Below, one piece after another: positions 1-11,433 of a stretch of DNA of 64,000 nt. Source of the stretch: Harmonia axyridis (taxonomy: Eukaryota > Arthropoda > Insecta > Coleoptera > Coccinellidae). A program made the translations under genes and the position numbers. Position 1 is the stretch's first letter. Every line of letters begins with the position of its first letter. The stretch spans positions 8,556,001-8,620,000 of the forward strand of contig NC_059503.1 of assembly GCF_914767665.1 (NCBI RefSeq), written 5' to 3'. The notes below the pieces were generated by a model that was given only the letters and a program-made list of their open reading frames with translations, searched no databases and had not been told where the DNA came from.

Positions 1-1089
1 TTTTTTTCCTTTGTTCACAACATCAATACTTTTTTTTTCTCCCATTCTATAATCATTTTGATTAATGACTGGTCCTTCTGTTCATGCGTCGTTTGTATGG
101 ATGTATAATTCGATTTTGATGAGAATCAGTTTTACATAGTCATGGTGTGAAATTACTTTAATTATACACGGTCACTGGCTATTATAGTGGCACGTCAAAG
201 GTAACAGAAAGTGAATGAAAAAAAAACGATTAAGAACAAACGATTTAATTCTCTTTTGTATATGGCCGGCATAACTGAGCTCTGGCTTGATGGAAATGAT
301 TGCCTCTTTTTGGTCTCAACTGTTTCATGAAGGGACAGTTGTTCGATAACAGGACGGTCATCATGAGACCTTATAGCATCCTAATTTGTTAGGAAACTCA
401 AAAAAGTTGAAAAATCTTCATTTTGTTCAAATTTGTCTTTCATTATGCGATATACTTAGTATGGCCTCAGGTTATATCCTTACTGACACATTGATGATCA
501 ATTATCCTTTCAGGTGACTGACGCTGAAGACCAAAAATTGGTTTGAAGTCTCGATGATCCTGTTAAGTTCATTTTTTTGCAAACTTCAGATAATATCTAC
601 ATTATCCGTGTTGAGTTTGATTCCACAAACTCAACTAAATTTCTTGTGTACGTTTTGAAATTCATCAACTATAATTATCATAGGTAAAATTGGAACTGTT
701 TCAGGTTAAATCGCACAAATTCAATACACTTCTTGACTTTTTCACTAATTCCCTTGAATGTTTCCTTATTTCTGTTTCATCAAGGTCGACAGCATTTAGT
801 GAGGAAAAAATTGACTGCAAGGTTTTTGTGCAGTTCTTTTTAATCCCTTGTAAGTGACTCTTTGGGTGTGTATCATCCTACTTCTTCAAATAAGATGGGA
901 GCTTTATAAATTCACCATTATTCAAACTATGTACATTTTTAGACAATGATAAGACAACCTTTTGAATCTCTTCATTTTTAGTTTGGTTGCCAATTCACCA
1001 AAATTAGTAGCACAACTTCAGAATAGAATGTTATGATTTTCTCGTTCCAACAAGAACGCACAGTCCTAGTGTTAGGCTGTTAATGAAAG
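1..1089. other. AT-rich intergenic DNA, no gene seen
   Basis: No open frame with recognisable protein similarity and no repeat structure stands out. The right end probably merges into the decayed 3' part of the transposase relic that follows on the minus strand. Confidence 0.5.
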
Positions 1090-1960
1090 GGTCTGTCAAT
1101 TGAGATAGAATTTTTGATATTTTGACGCATGTTGGTTTTCAGGTCGTTAATAGAGCTAAATTTACCGGTATTACCACGATCCTTCGCATTACCCCACAAA
1201 AAAATCCAAAGGCAATAAATCACAATATATTGGTGACCATTGCACATTGCTAAAACGAGAAATAACGCGTCCTAGCAATTGTTCTAGCAATAAAACCAAA
1301 ACGAGTAGTGCTAGTTCCATCATCCTGCTAGAATCACATTCTTTCCATTTCCATATCATGAATTTCGTGCCAAAAAAAAATGGTAATCATTGGGTTATAG
1401 CGATGAGAATTGTCGATTTGAGTAACACCTTCTTCATTTTCCAAGAAGTACGGGCCAATCACTTCACCAGACCAAATTTCAAACCATACAGTGTCTTTCA
1501 GTGGTTGAAATGGTCTCTCAGCAGTTATATGAGTATTTCCACTGTCCCATATGCGACTATTCCGCTTGTTTACATAGCCACCGAGTGAAAAATGTATTTT
1601 GTTGCTGGAGAAAATTCGATGCGAAAAATCTTAATTCAAACTTCATTGTTCAAGTACCCTGCAGTCGAAATATTATGCTTTACGAATTTCATGGTTTGAT
1701 GGCTTTAGTTCTCATGTCAATGGAATCTGATAAGGATGAAGATGTAAATTCAGATTTAGTATACGCCTCAGCGTGCCGTAATAGAGACCCAAATGTTATG
1801 CGCGCCGAGAAATGGATGAATTTGGATATTCTTCAACACTTTCACTTAAAGCAGCAATATTTTGGTCTAGCGTGCATTTCATTGATGTATGGGCTTTCCG
1901 ACATCAGTAACAGATTCAGTCTCTTTTAGTTTTTTCACTGTCTTACCCTCAGATGGACGA
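1090..1960 (-). pseudogene. decayed Tc1/mariner-type transposase (rosa-like)
   Basis: Read on the minus strand in shifting frames, this stretch gives successive pieces of a mariner-type DDE transposase. Near 1880-1700 a block reads as ALSESVEEYPNSSISRR followed by a YGTLRRIL segment (second helix-turn-helix). Near 1600 comes HFSLGGYVNKRNSRIW (first catalytic region, with the Asp lost in SSNKIHF). Near 1480-1440 comes WSGEVIGPYFLENEEG, and near 1300-1200 a degraded FQQDGATCHTA region continues as GRVISRFSNVQW and DLLPLDFF. Stops and frameshifts are frequent, so it cannot encode protein. The family makes a nuclear cut-and-paste transposase. Inverted repeats were not identified. Related but better preserved sequence lies at 4064-5009. 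Confidence 0.75.
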
Positions 1961-2686
1961 TTATGTCGACTATAATTTCCTCGTAAATCACATAAAAATG
2001 ATACAAATTGAAATTTATTCGGAAATATTCATCTACTCCAGATTTTCCATGCAAAAGGTTCCTTAATCAGGCTCAACCAACTCCCGATAAAATATCAAAG
2101 ACAAACCACCGAATATTAAAACCTTTCCCGCACAATGGACCTCGTCATGCGTCGCCCGACGTCAAAAACTAATTACACCGTGCCCTTTGGTCTCCGTTCG
2201 GTGTCGTTCAACATCTCAGTGGGAACCCCGCTTAATGAAGTCGAAGGAAGAAAAATCAACAAAGCTCGGGGATTATCCCAGCTGGCCCTGGATGGTGTTC
2301 ATAGATTGTCGTTGGTCCCTGCCTGCTCGGATCCCTTTATCGACACGCATTTCCGCGCCATGTCACAACATCAATGATACGGGTATGGCTGATTATCCTG
2401 TTGCTTTGGTGGCAAACCACCGAAAAACCCTTGAATGGAGCTGGACGTACATCATGCGGTGATTTCGAGTGCCTTATAGGGTGATTCTGGGTGTATGAAA
2501 GGATTATTTCGTAATGATGTTGAACGCACTCGTGTTTATTATGTATTGCGCTCATTTTGGGGTGAACAAAAGGTGGGTATGTTGTATAGTACCAATTTGT
2601 TGCTGGTTTCGGAAATGCTGAATACATTTCCTTAGATTGGGCGGTTTCAGCCGTTACTATCAGGGATTTACGGCTTAGCTTGATTT
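1961..2686. other. intergenic, with a GC-richer block at 2100-2460
   Basis: The block 2100-2460 is distinctly GC-richer than its surroundings. It holds overlapping ORFs of 80-117 codons on both strands, none of which resembles a known protein. It could be old repeat or conserved non-coding DNA. Nothing else is seen. Confidence 0.3.
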
Positions 2687-3010
2687 TCAAGCTATTCGGC
2701 TTGAGCTTGACTCGATTTCAAGTCTGGCTCAAGTCGAGAAGTATTTTTTCAATCTTAAGTCAACTCAGTATTTATTCATCAAGTACTTACTACAATAATA
2801 ACAAAATAAAAAAATGAACTTTCTCTGAGAAACCTTCAGTCTTTGTTTGATTTCATAATTTTCCATCCAGGATCTAAGACACATGAGGCACCTTATAGCA
2901 ATAAATATCTTAAATCAAGTCAAGTCAAGCTCAAGTATGTAATTTTTCACGAGCTTTATTTTCAAGTCAAGTAGTTGGTTAAAATGTCAAGCTATACTTG
3001 GCTTGATAAA
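2687..3010 (+). repeat. dispersed CAAGTCAAG-rich repeat, copy 1
   Basis: This segment is full of CAAGCTCAAG and CAAGTCAAG motifs. Two blocks recur on the opposite strand further right: 2805-2880 matches the reverse complement of about 9535-9610, and 2916-2985 matches the reverse complement of about 8409-8475. The order and orientation agree, so these are two copies of one repeat family. No coding capacity is seen, and terminal repeats were not resolved. Confidence 0.6.
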
Positions 3011-4061
3011 TCCCCAATATGGCCGTTCGTTATTTTTCGTTATTTTGTTATTTTCCCTCATTATAAAGCAATATAGTATTCAATGATATTGTGAACAATT
3101 TCCTTTAAAACCGCAATTAAAATCTAAGAAAAGTGAAAAATGTCCTTATGCATTCCAAGTATCTGGTACGTGTACAGGATGTTCCAAATTTGATGCGCAC
3201 TGAGAGCATCTTGAGAACTGTAAGATTCGTATAAAAAATCTTCAAGGACCCTCGATCTCTTTTTTCGAAATAATAAGATATCAGAAAGCAGATCATAGAT
3301 ATTTTGATTCGTTCTCGGGTTATAGGGTGTTTTTGAAAAATGATTCGCTATATCGTAGATTCTGTTCTCTTATTCTTTCCTCGATTTTTCTTTTGTAGTC
3401 CTCTAGATGCCTTCAGTAACCATCAAATTTGGTACCTTCGTATTATATAAAACTATGACAAATTTTGTTGACAAGAAAATAAGTCACCTCTGGCGATCCT
3501 TGGATCTTGGATCAAAACAGACAAATGCAACTGAACTCAATAAAAACCTTCTCAGTTTCCATTACACCTCAAGAGACTCTTCTCGAATTGAATTGATAAA
3601 ATTGGAATTGCCCCCTCCTCAATCCACCGAAGCAATTCTGCATCTACGCTCTCCAATCAGATCGGGTGATAAAGTCACGTAAACGTGGAGGCACCGTGCG
3701 ATGATAATAATCGTTTCGAAGATCTCTTGCTCGGTAACAGGCTGTGGTTAGCCACCTTCCATGCAACCAAACCGAACAAGAGACTGAATTGCAACCGCAG
3801 AACTCAATTACTGGTCCAATAAAGGCCCAGCGATTTAAAGCCGTGTTGAATAGCTTGAGCACATTTCTGGCCAAGATTCCAAATTATGTGGGTTCGTGCT
3901 CTTACGGTAGCTGATCTACAGGATGGACCATCATAGGCGGTTTTGGAAGGGAATATTCCGCTTGTTATGGCTATGTTTAAAAAAATTGAAATATCGGGAA
4001 AATAGATTCTGGAGATGGGATCAACATGAAATTCAGCAGCAGGCCTCAAATTATCATTCTA
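3011..4061. other. intergenic, no gene recognised
   Basis: There is AT-rich DNA, with a stretch near 3175-3330 beginning ACAGGATGTTCC that resembles the ends of insect MITEs, although no partner end was found. Short ORFs at 3407-3682 (plus) and 3644-4049 (minus) overlap each other and match nothing known. Confidence 0.4.
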
Positions 4062-5011
4062 TAGGGTGTTTTTTTTCGAGGTATATAACTTTAAGTTGGC
4101 ATTACTGTTCAAGATGGCGACCGATGTAACAGCTGTCAAGTGATTTATTCTCAGTTTGGTTTGGCAATTCATCATGAATAGACTCACGCCTGAACAACGC
4201 TTGCAAATAGTGCAATTTCATTTCGAAAATAATGGTTCCGTGCAGAATACATATCGCGCACTACGTCCATTTTATTTTGTTTAGCGATAAAGCGCACTTC
4301 TGGTTGAATGGCTACGTCAACAAACAAAACTGCCACATTTGGAGTGAAGCTAATCCTCAAGTGTATGTCGAAACATCGTTACATCCAGAAAAACTGACTG
4401 TTTGGTGCGCTTTATGGGCTGGTGGAATCACTGGTCCGTGGTCTGTACTTCTTCAAAAACGATGATGGCCAGACCGTTACACTCAATGGTGATCGGTATA
4501 GAGCCATGATTACTAACTTTTTCATTCCTGAATTGCACAACCATGATGTCCAGGAGCTGTGGTTCCAACAAGACGGCGCAACATGTCACACAGCTCGTGC
4601 CACAATCGATTTATTGAAAGACACGTTTGGTGACCGCCTAATTTCACGTTTTGGACCTGTGAATTGGCCTCTAGGATCTTGTGATTTAACACCGCTAGAC
4701 TACTTTCTGTGAGGCTATGTAAAGTCATTGGTCTATGCAGATAAGCCACAAACCCTTGACCATTTGGAAGACAACATTCGCCGTGTTATTGCCGATATAC
4801 GGCCACAAATGTTGGAAAAATTAATCGAAAATTGGACGTCCAGATTGGATTACATCCGAGCCAGCCGTGGCGGTCATATGCCAGAAATCTTATTTAAAAT
4901 GTAATGCCACAAGATTATTTTGCGGATAAATAAAATTCATGTCAATCGAATAATCCGTCGTTGTTTTATTGCAATTTAAGGTTCTATAGCTCTAAAAGAA
5001 AAAACCCTTTA
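4062..5011 (+). mobile_element. DD41D (rosa-type) mariner, internally deleted, with both TIRs
   Basis: The left end GGGTGTTTTTTTTCGAGG (from 4064) and the inverted right end (to about 5009) match imperfectly over roughly 35 bp. Both sit next to TA dinucleotides, as expected for Tc1/mariner target-site duplication. The element is only about 945 bp because the middle of the transposase is missing. The residues between the second and third catalytic Asp number 41 (QQD...PLD), which is the signature of the DD41D/rosa family. The copy cannot make transposase but its ends could in principle be mobilised in trans. Confidence 0.85.
4174..4904 (+). pseudogene. DD41D mariner transposase pseudogene
   Basis: The frame starts at ATG 4174 with MNRLTPEQRLQIVQFHFEN (N-terminal helix-turn-helix). 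It breaks at about 4280, where residues ending YRALRP run directly into the first catalytic block FSDKAHFWLNGYVNKQN. About 100 or more residues are deleted there and the frame shifts. A second frameshift lies near 4430 in the GGITGP-YFFKND region. The second catalytic block WFQQDGATCHTARATIDLL and the third, CDLTPLDYFL, follow. A TGA at about 4710 replaces the usual Trp before GYVKSL. The C-terminus ends at PEILFKM, TAA 4902-4904. At least one deletion, two frameshifts and one nonsense change make it non-functional. Confidence 0.85.
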
Positions 5012-6454
5012 TAAAGCTACGATCTCATTTGAAGAAACGGAATGAACCAAAAGTGCAAAGTTATTCACGATCTAATTTTGAGAGGTATGATAAAAGTTAA
5101 ACAACAAAAATGTTAACGATATTCAAAAATGAACAAAAGAAACTGCAACTTATTGGATAAACAGAATTCTGTCGACTATCATGTATCTTACAGAAACAAG
5201 GAAATAATGAATCGAAACATATTTATTACAATTTACTCACAATCCGTATTTATATGACACTAAAGAAACAACATATTTCAGAATTGCTCGTATTTGTAGG
5301 TATAATATGTGTAGAAAAAAGCAGCATGAAGAGTTTTGGTTACAGACACTTCCAACATTACTTATTTGGTATACCTTTTTTTATGTTCCTTTATGTTCGT
5401 GTTTATCATAAACCAAATTGATTCTTCACAGTCCAGAGGCGAAGAAGAAATTAATGCCGCCTTGATTCCAGATTCTCAATAAATTGCCCAGTTCCGTATT
5501 TATCATCACGGAAAGGAGTTGAGTCCTTGTAAATGTTATCGCAAGTGCCAATTCTCTCACGCATTTTTCTTGGCCACAACACTTACAGTGTCTGAATTAT
5601 GTTGAAACATGCAATTTTGCGATATAAATCATTCTCTTCGAAAACCACATTACCATTTTACCTTATAATCCGAACTTATGATTTCATTAATTACGTTCTT
5701 TGGAAATTCTGAATTATACAGGATTTTCCACCCAGATCTGTCGATAATGTGCATAAAGTTGTCGGTATTAACCTGATAATTCTCGTTGGATTATTCAGGG
5801 GAAAGTAGTAATCTAGCTGATGTTAATTTTGCGGTGCTGCAAAGAAGTCAGTTCTCACAGTATTCTCACAATTTATTCATTGTTTCTGGTGATTAACAAT
5901 TCATTATTTTTGAGCTATTGTCCCCCGAACAAAATTACAAGTTGCCTTTGTAGAAGAAAAAAGAATTGAAATTTTGCTTGCAGATATAAAATAATAATTT
6001 CAATTTTCTTGCAGAATTTAGAGTTGATCTTTTCACCAAAACCATAACATTTTCAATCAGAATAACGAAAACAACAGATACTACTGAATTGAAATTTAAA
6101 TGATATTTTCGAAAATCATGCAAAATTATATGTTAATCGGAAATATCAAGTTGCGAAATGAATGATCATCAAATGAAAATTACCAATGTGGTGTAGCAAC
6201 CATTTCAACAAATTTCATACGAATAGCTCTAATATTTCTAGAGAGAAACATGAAAGAAGGAATCTAAAAGTTGATAATGTAAGGAGGGGTTGAAAAATTT
6301 TTTGTAGGATACGGATACAAAAGATTTATCACTAGGAATAATTCATCAAAAGTAACAGGAATTGATCAATGAGACAATATTCGCTAAATTTTCTCATTAT
6401 TTGTCAATGTATTTTCTATTTTCTTTAAATGAATTATCTTCTTCTAGTATTAAA
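5012..6454. other. AT-rich intergenic, nothing recognised
   Basis: No coding sequence, terminal repeat or tandem array was seen. The only ORF (5935-6123, minus) is low-complexity and has no resemblance to known proteins. Confidence 0.45.
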
Positions 6455-6978
6455 CTAGTCACAAATCTACCGAGTCCATAGATCTAACTAATCCACAGTT
6501 CTACCTAGCCAACAGATATTCTCTGCCCACGGATCTACTTAGTCGAAAGATCTACCTTACCCACGATCTATGATGGCAGCAGATTCATATAACACATAGT
6601 TAACAAATTTATCTAGCCCACAGATATATTTTGCCTTTAGATCTACCTAGTCCACAGATCTACTTTGTCCACAGATCTACTTAGCCCACAGATCTACTAA
6701 GCCCAGAGATCAACTTAGTCTATAGATCTACCTTGCCCACAGATCTAGGTAGCGAGCAGATTTATATAGCTCATAGATTTTCAGATCTACGTAAGCTACA
6801 AATCCTATCTATCCATATATATTTCTAGCTTATAGATCTACTTGGTCCACAGATCTACTTCGTCCACAGATCAACCTAGCCCACAGATCTACTTGTATCA
6901 TAGATCTACCTTGCCCACAGATCTATGTATCCATATATCAACAGAGCTCACATATTTTTCTAGCTCATAGATCTACAT
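6455..6978. repeat. 17-bp minisatellite (CCACAGATCTAC motif), about 30 units
   Basis: About 525 bp consist of degenerate repeats of a 17-bp unit of the form AGCCCACAGATCTACTT. Successive CCACAGATCTAC cores are spaced 17 bp apart in the best-preserved part (about 6650-6760). Nearly every unit carries the palindrome AGATCT. Unit divergence is high towards both ends. There is no open frame through the array. Confidence 0.85.
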
Positions 6979-7849
6979 GGTTTTAATCAGCTAGATTCTT
7001 ATCAAATGTCCATATTTCAATACTCCTTTCAATGTATAGTTCACGAAAAATATTTTTCACTACCAGCTTCAGCTTGAATTCTCAAAATGCAACAACGCTG
7101 CCAACTTGAGGCCAACCTCACGCTAGACCTCACGAACAAAAACCTGACACCAGTTAATTGAATAACACAAGAACATCAAACCAATCACCAACACATCCGA
7201 TTCTCCTCTATGCAAAAGAAACCAATTAAACGACCGTCCAAAGTCCCATTTGCAACAAACGTTTCGACGTCAGCCCTGGGATATCATCAGGTACAACAAA
7301 GTCCCTTATGAGGTAATAATAATGAAATTACGCAGTCCCTCTCTATCGGCGAAGACCCCGTTTGATTATAATTGTAATAAATGTGAGAACAGGCTGCGCA
7401 CAATAACAGAGGGACAGAAGGAGATGGCTTCAAAAGGGATGAACGCCGTGGAATGACCTGCAAGGGCCGGAGAAATACATCAAAGTCCTGGTCGCTGACA
7501 ATGCAATCTATTAATCCTTGTCACATGGAGACCGCTACTAATTTATTACCTCGGGTGGACTGTTTGTCATGGGTCGGACTGGCTTTGATAGAATTAGCGA
7601 AATTTCGGGTTCGGTTTGCACCTTTGATTAGCAACTTGCCCCTCACGCAGTTAGGCGTGTTTGGCTTTGTGACAAGCTGTCGAATTGGGGTTTGTTACGA
7701 TGGTATCGGTCTGTTTGTAACAGGATGGAAGGGTGTCTTCTTCTACTGTAGATAATAATCCATACTGTGCATCTATGGTTTTGTCACAATATTCTGTGAT
7801 ACCATCCATCCGAGCAGTCGACGATGATATTTTGAAGAAAAAGCCTAGG
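6979..7849. other. intergenic, GC-richer block at 7240-7760 without a recognised product
   Basis: From about 7240 to 7760 the base composition rises and two adjoining plus-strand ORFs appear (68 and 100 codons, meeting at about 7453). Neither resembles a known protein. Sites such as CTTTGATTAG (TCF/LEF-like) and TAATTATAATTGT-type homeodomain sites occur. The block may be conserved regulatory DNA of the elB/noc domain, but this is inference from composition only. Confidence 0.25.
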
Positions 7850-8257
7850 AATAGTTATTTATAATACAAGTGCAGAAGGCATTGATATTCTTCCACGAGT
7901 TCAAAATTCAAAAACGAGCCACGAAGTGGCGAGTTTTGGAATGAACGAGTGGTAGAATGAGCCTTCTGTACGAGTATTATACATTATTTTCTCTAATTCA
8001 TTGCATTTTCATTGAAATTAATGAAATATTTCCATAAATATATTTTAGTGATTTTTGCATTGAAAAATGTTGGTTGGCAGAACTGATTTCTTTAAGGCAA
8101 ATTGATGAATTGACAGATAAAGCCGTGGCGGAAAGTTCGGAGTACCAACATAGAATAATAAAATATAACCATGAAAACTGTGCGTTTCTGATATATTCTC
8201 GCACGATTTTGTTCTACAAGATGTGGAAGAATGAACGGAATAACCACAGAATTAGAG
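7850..8257 (+). repeat. 408-bp foldback-bearing repeat, copy A
   Basis: This is a 408-bp unit, present again at 8703-9110 and 9111-9518 in the opposite orientation with only scattered differences. Its first 130 bp contain an imperfect palindrome (7861-7980) whose outer arms are AATACAAGTGCAGAAGGC and GCCTTCTGTACGAGTATT. The centre is the perfect hairpin GCCACGAAGTGGC (7918-7930). A 62-67 codon ORF runs through the rest of the unit in all three copies, but it looks like a consequence of high similarity rather than selection. Confidence 0.85.
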
Positions 8258-8702
8258 AAACTTTTTTTTCAGGGTAGATACCATAGGAGTAACGAGAAGG
8301 TTTTTTTGGGAATATAACTCCCCCTTTGATAAGAAGAAATAAAAAAAAATTCAAGTAATAATTAAACAGAAATTATGAAAAACTGAAGATTTTGCGTAAG
8401 CAGGCGTAACCAACTACTTGACTTGAAACTCAAGCTCGTGAAAAATAACATACTTGAGCTTTATTTGACTTGATTTTAGATATTTATTGATTCACTTGAT
8501 ATCAAGCTACTTGATATTACTTGAGCTTGATATGCACGCGTCGCATGGCAGATATTTCTGCAATTTCGTGCGCGCTTAGACTAAATAAGGGGATTCCTCG
8601 AGCACCGAGATACTGAAGCATTCGCCAATGTGACTTTAGTTGTAGTTTTTTCACATTTTATGAAATCTATTGGTAGAATTTGGTGGGTTCAGAAATATCT
8701 TT
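8258..8702. repeat. spacer with second copy of the CAAGTCAAG repeat (8397-8540)
   Basis: Between inverted copies of the 408-bp unit, the stretch 8397-8540 is the reverse complement of the dispersed repeat at 2916-2985. It carries additional ACTTGATATCAAG motifs. The remainder (8541-8702) is unique AT-rich DNA. Confidence 0.55.
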
Positions 8703-9110
8703 CTCTAATTCTGTGGTTATTCCGTTCATTCTTCCACATCTTATAGAACAAAATCGTGCGAGAATATATCAGAAACGCACAGTTTTCATGGTTATATTTT
8801 ATTATTATATGTTGGTACTCCGAACTTTCCGCCACGGCTTTATCTGTCAATTCATCAATTTGCCTTAAAGAAATCAGTTCTGCCAACCAACATTTTTCAA
8901 TGCAAAAATCACTAAATGATATTTATGGAAATATTTCATTGATTTCAATAAAAATGCAATGAATTAGAGAAAATAATGTATAATACACGTACAGAAGGCT
9001 CATTCTACCACTCGTTCATTCAAAAACTCGCCACTTCGTGGCTCGTTTTTGAATTTTGAACTCGTGGAAAAATATGAATGCCTTCTGCACTTGTATTATA
9101 AATAACTATT
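8703..9110 (-). repeat. 408-bp foldback-bearing repeat, copy B
   Basis: This copy is inverted relative to copy A and directly abuts copy C, so B and C form a head-to-tail dimer with a 408-bp period. The hairpin GCCACTTCGTGGC lies near 9031-9043. Copy B differs from C and A by scattered substitutions and single-base indels. Confidence 0.85.
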
Positions 9111-9518
9111 CTCTAATTCTGTGGTTATTCCGTTCATTCTTCCACATCTTGTAGAATAAAATCGTGCGAGAATATATCAGAAACGCACAGTTTTCATGGT
9201 TATATTTTATTATTCTATGTTGGTACTCCGAACTTTCCGCCACGGCTTTATCTGTCAATTCATCAATTTGCCTTTAAGGAACCAGTTCTGCCAACCAACA
9301 TTTTTCAATGCAAAAATCTCTAAATGATATTTATGGAAATATTCCATTAATTTCAATAAAAATGCAATGAATTTGAGAAAATAATGTATAATACTCGTAC
9401 AGATGGCTCATTCTACCACTCGTTCATTCAAAAACTCGCCACTTCGTGGCTCGTTTTTGAATTTTGAACTTGTGGAAGAAAATCAATGTCTTCTGCACTT
9501 GTATTATAAATAACTTTG
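9111..9518 (-). repeat. 408-bp foldback-bearing repeat, copy C
   Basis: This is the second unit of the tandem dimer, starting with the same CTCTAATTCTGTGG junction sequence as copy B and ending with the shared ATTATAAATAACT. It carries the same central hairpin and the same long imperfect palindrome. Confidence 0.85.
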
Positions 9519-10583
9519 CCAAAATGGCCAAGGATTTTTTACCAACGGATGGAAAATTATGAAATCAAACAAAGTCTCTCAATATTAGGAAACTTCATTT
9601 TTCTTATTATTTTTATTTTCTAATGATTTATAGTGATTTAATTTATGTTTTTATTTCAATATATTTTTCATTCAGATTCCTCCCCTGAAGTTTGTCGTAC
9701 TTATTCACTAACACACTGAATATTTGCTTCATTTTACTTGATGGAATTTTCAATTTCATTCGTTCGTTCCATGTTCACAATAAATCAAATCATTCAGCAT
9801 TTTTTCCAGTATAAAAAATTCCAGAAACACCGGAGTTCAACCCTGAACATCCAACCAACATCGAAGGGTCTTCTTTCTCAACATGCTGACTACTGGATGT
9901 AAATGGGCATTACGAAACACGTTCAAACATCAATCAATTTCGTCATAATAGAAGAGCAATAAATAACGATCATTAATTATGTTTTCTTCTTCGGAAATAT
10001 AAATTGCATCGGCGAAAAACACAATCATTAAGTGTATTGATGCCTCCTTTCAACGATTGATGTTCCTACACAAAAAGAAACAATAGCTTATTGTCGGAGA
10101 TTATTCAGGAACATTAATCTTCCAATGCTGGATGGTATGTTACATCGGCCGCCATTAGAAAGATCTACTTTGTTGGGAACTGCTATCGAAACTTCAAAAT
10201 CAGGGCCTGCTCCAGCCTTTCAGACGTTATTGGTTCGGTATAAATAACGTCGATAAGATCGCAGTGACTATAGAAATTGGTAGAATGACAGTTTCTAGGA
10301 AACTTGACTGTGAAAAAGATTTTGGCAGATCATACTTTTTCCTCCAGTTGAACGCATGACGTCACAATTTGTAGGACAAACACATTCACATTGTAATTAA
10401 CTTTGAGTGTGAATTGATCGTGTTTATATGAATTTGCTGTGAAATAATCTATTTGTAATATTGCTCAATATCATCTGGCAGCTCTCAGAAAAATTATCAA
10501 AGTTATTTTAAAGATTTGTAGGGCAAAGAACAATATCGAATCGCACTAAAATGTTAACTTATACCCATTTAATAAGACATTAA
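9519..10583. other. end of dispersed repeat (9520-9610), then AT-rich intergenic DNA
   Basis: The first 90 bp match the reverse complement of 2805-2880 (the dispersed repeat), placing the 408-bp units inside that repeat copy. From 9611 onwards no gene or repeat is recognised. Confidence 0.45.
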
Positions 10584-11418
10584 GGCCCAGTTTCACCAAA
10601 CAGCACTTGATCCCAGATTGATTAAACTCCGCTTGTTACTAAAGCAGGCTTAACAGTGTTTTCTGTTTCACCATGCATCAACCCGTCCGAAGATGATCGC
10701 GATTAACCAAATCGCGATTAAATAGTCAAACCATTTGGCAACGTTGTGAACAAAAAGTTATATAGTGTTCTGTATGGTATTAGCAGTGATGACCACCATT
10801 GGCGCTAGGTGTCAGGTGTCATTCATTCATAATTATAACATTTCAAATCATTTGTCATCTTGTAAACAAAAAACAAAGTTAATTTTTGCCGAAAATGTCG
10901 AGTGATGTGCTTCGAAATGTCGGAAACTTGCAGAAGTTATAAAGAAATTATCCCATTTCACAAAACCACACATTCTGGAAAAAAAACTATATAAGTAATT
11001 TAATTAACTTATTTATTTTTATTAACAAGTTTAACTGCTTCTTATATAATATTTCAATCAAACATATCAATAAATTATTCTTTGCAATAAATTTCATAAA
11101 ACACAAAAACAAAGTTTACGTGTATTTTAAATCGGAAATATTGAGCCTATACATATAGTCATATTTTGATAAAATTGACCCAAAAATTAGAAATTTCCGG
11201 AAAAATAATTACATAGACAAGAGTTCCATACTGATAAATAATTATTAATCTCAACTTGAGAGGTTATAATCCTCCAAAAATGGCCGATTAGTGCTAAATC
11301 GCGATTGGTCGATTAAATGGCGCTTTGGAGTGTGGTGAAACGCTACATTACATTTATCGTGATCTAAGGCCTCACTTAAGAGCCAAGTCAAGATTAAAGC
11401 ATTTGGTGAAACTGCGCC
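10584..11418. mobile_element. PIF/Harbinger-like MITE (835 bp, TAA duplication)
   Basis: The ends GGCCCAGTTTCACCAAA (left) and TTTGGTGAAACTGCGCC (right) are inverted repeats. Both are bordered by TAA (10581-10583 and 11419-11421), the 3-bp TWA-type target duplication typical of PIF/Harbinger elements. Inside each end a second GTTTCACCA/TGGTGAAAC pair and a pair of AATCGCGATT motifs suggest internal inverted repeats. No transposase ORF is present, so it is non-autonomous. Assignment rests on TSD and TIR shape only. Confidence 0.7.
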
Positions 11419-11433
11419 TAACTAGATACAAAT

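Noticed and set aside
510..545. Short open stretch after CTTTCAG as a terminal exon
   Set aside because: Ten codons cannot be distinguished from chance.
8074..8277. Repeated 62-67 codon ORF (MAELISLRQIDELTDKAV...) in three copies as a gene family
   Set aside because: The copies are nearly identical over the whole 408-bp unit including non-coding parts, so the shared frame reflects repeat identity, not selection on a protein.
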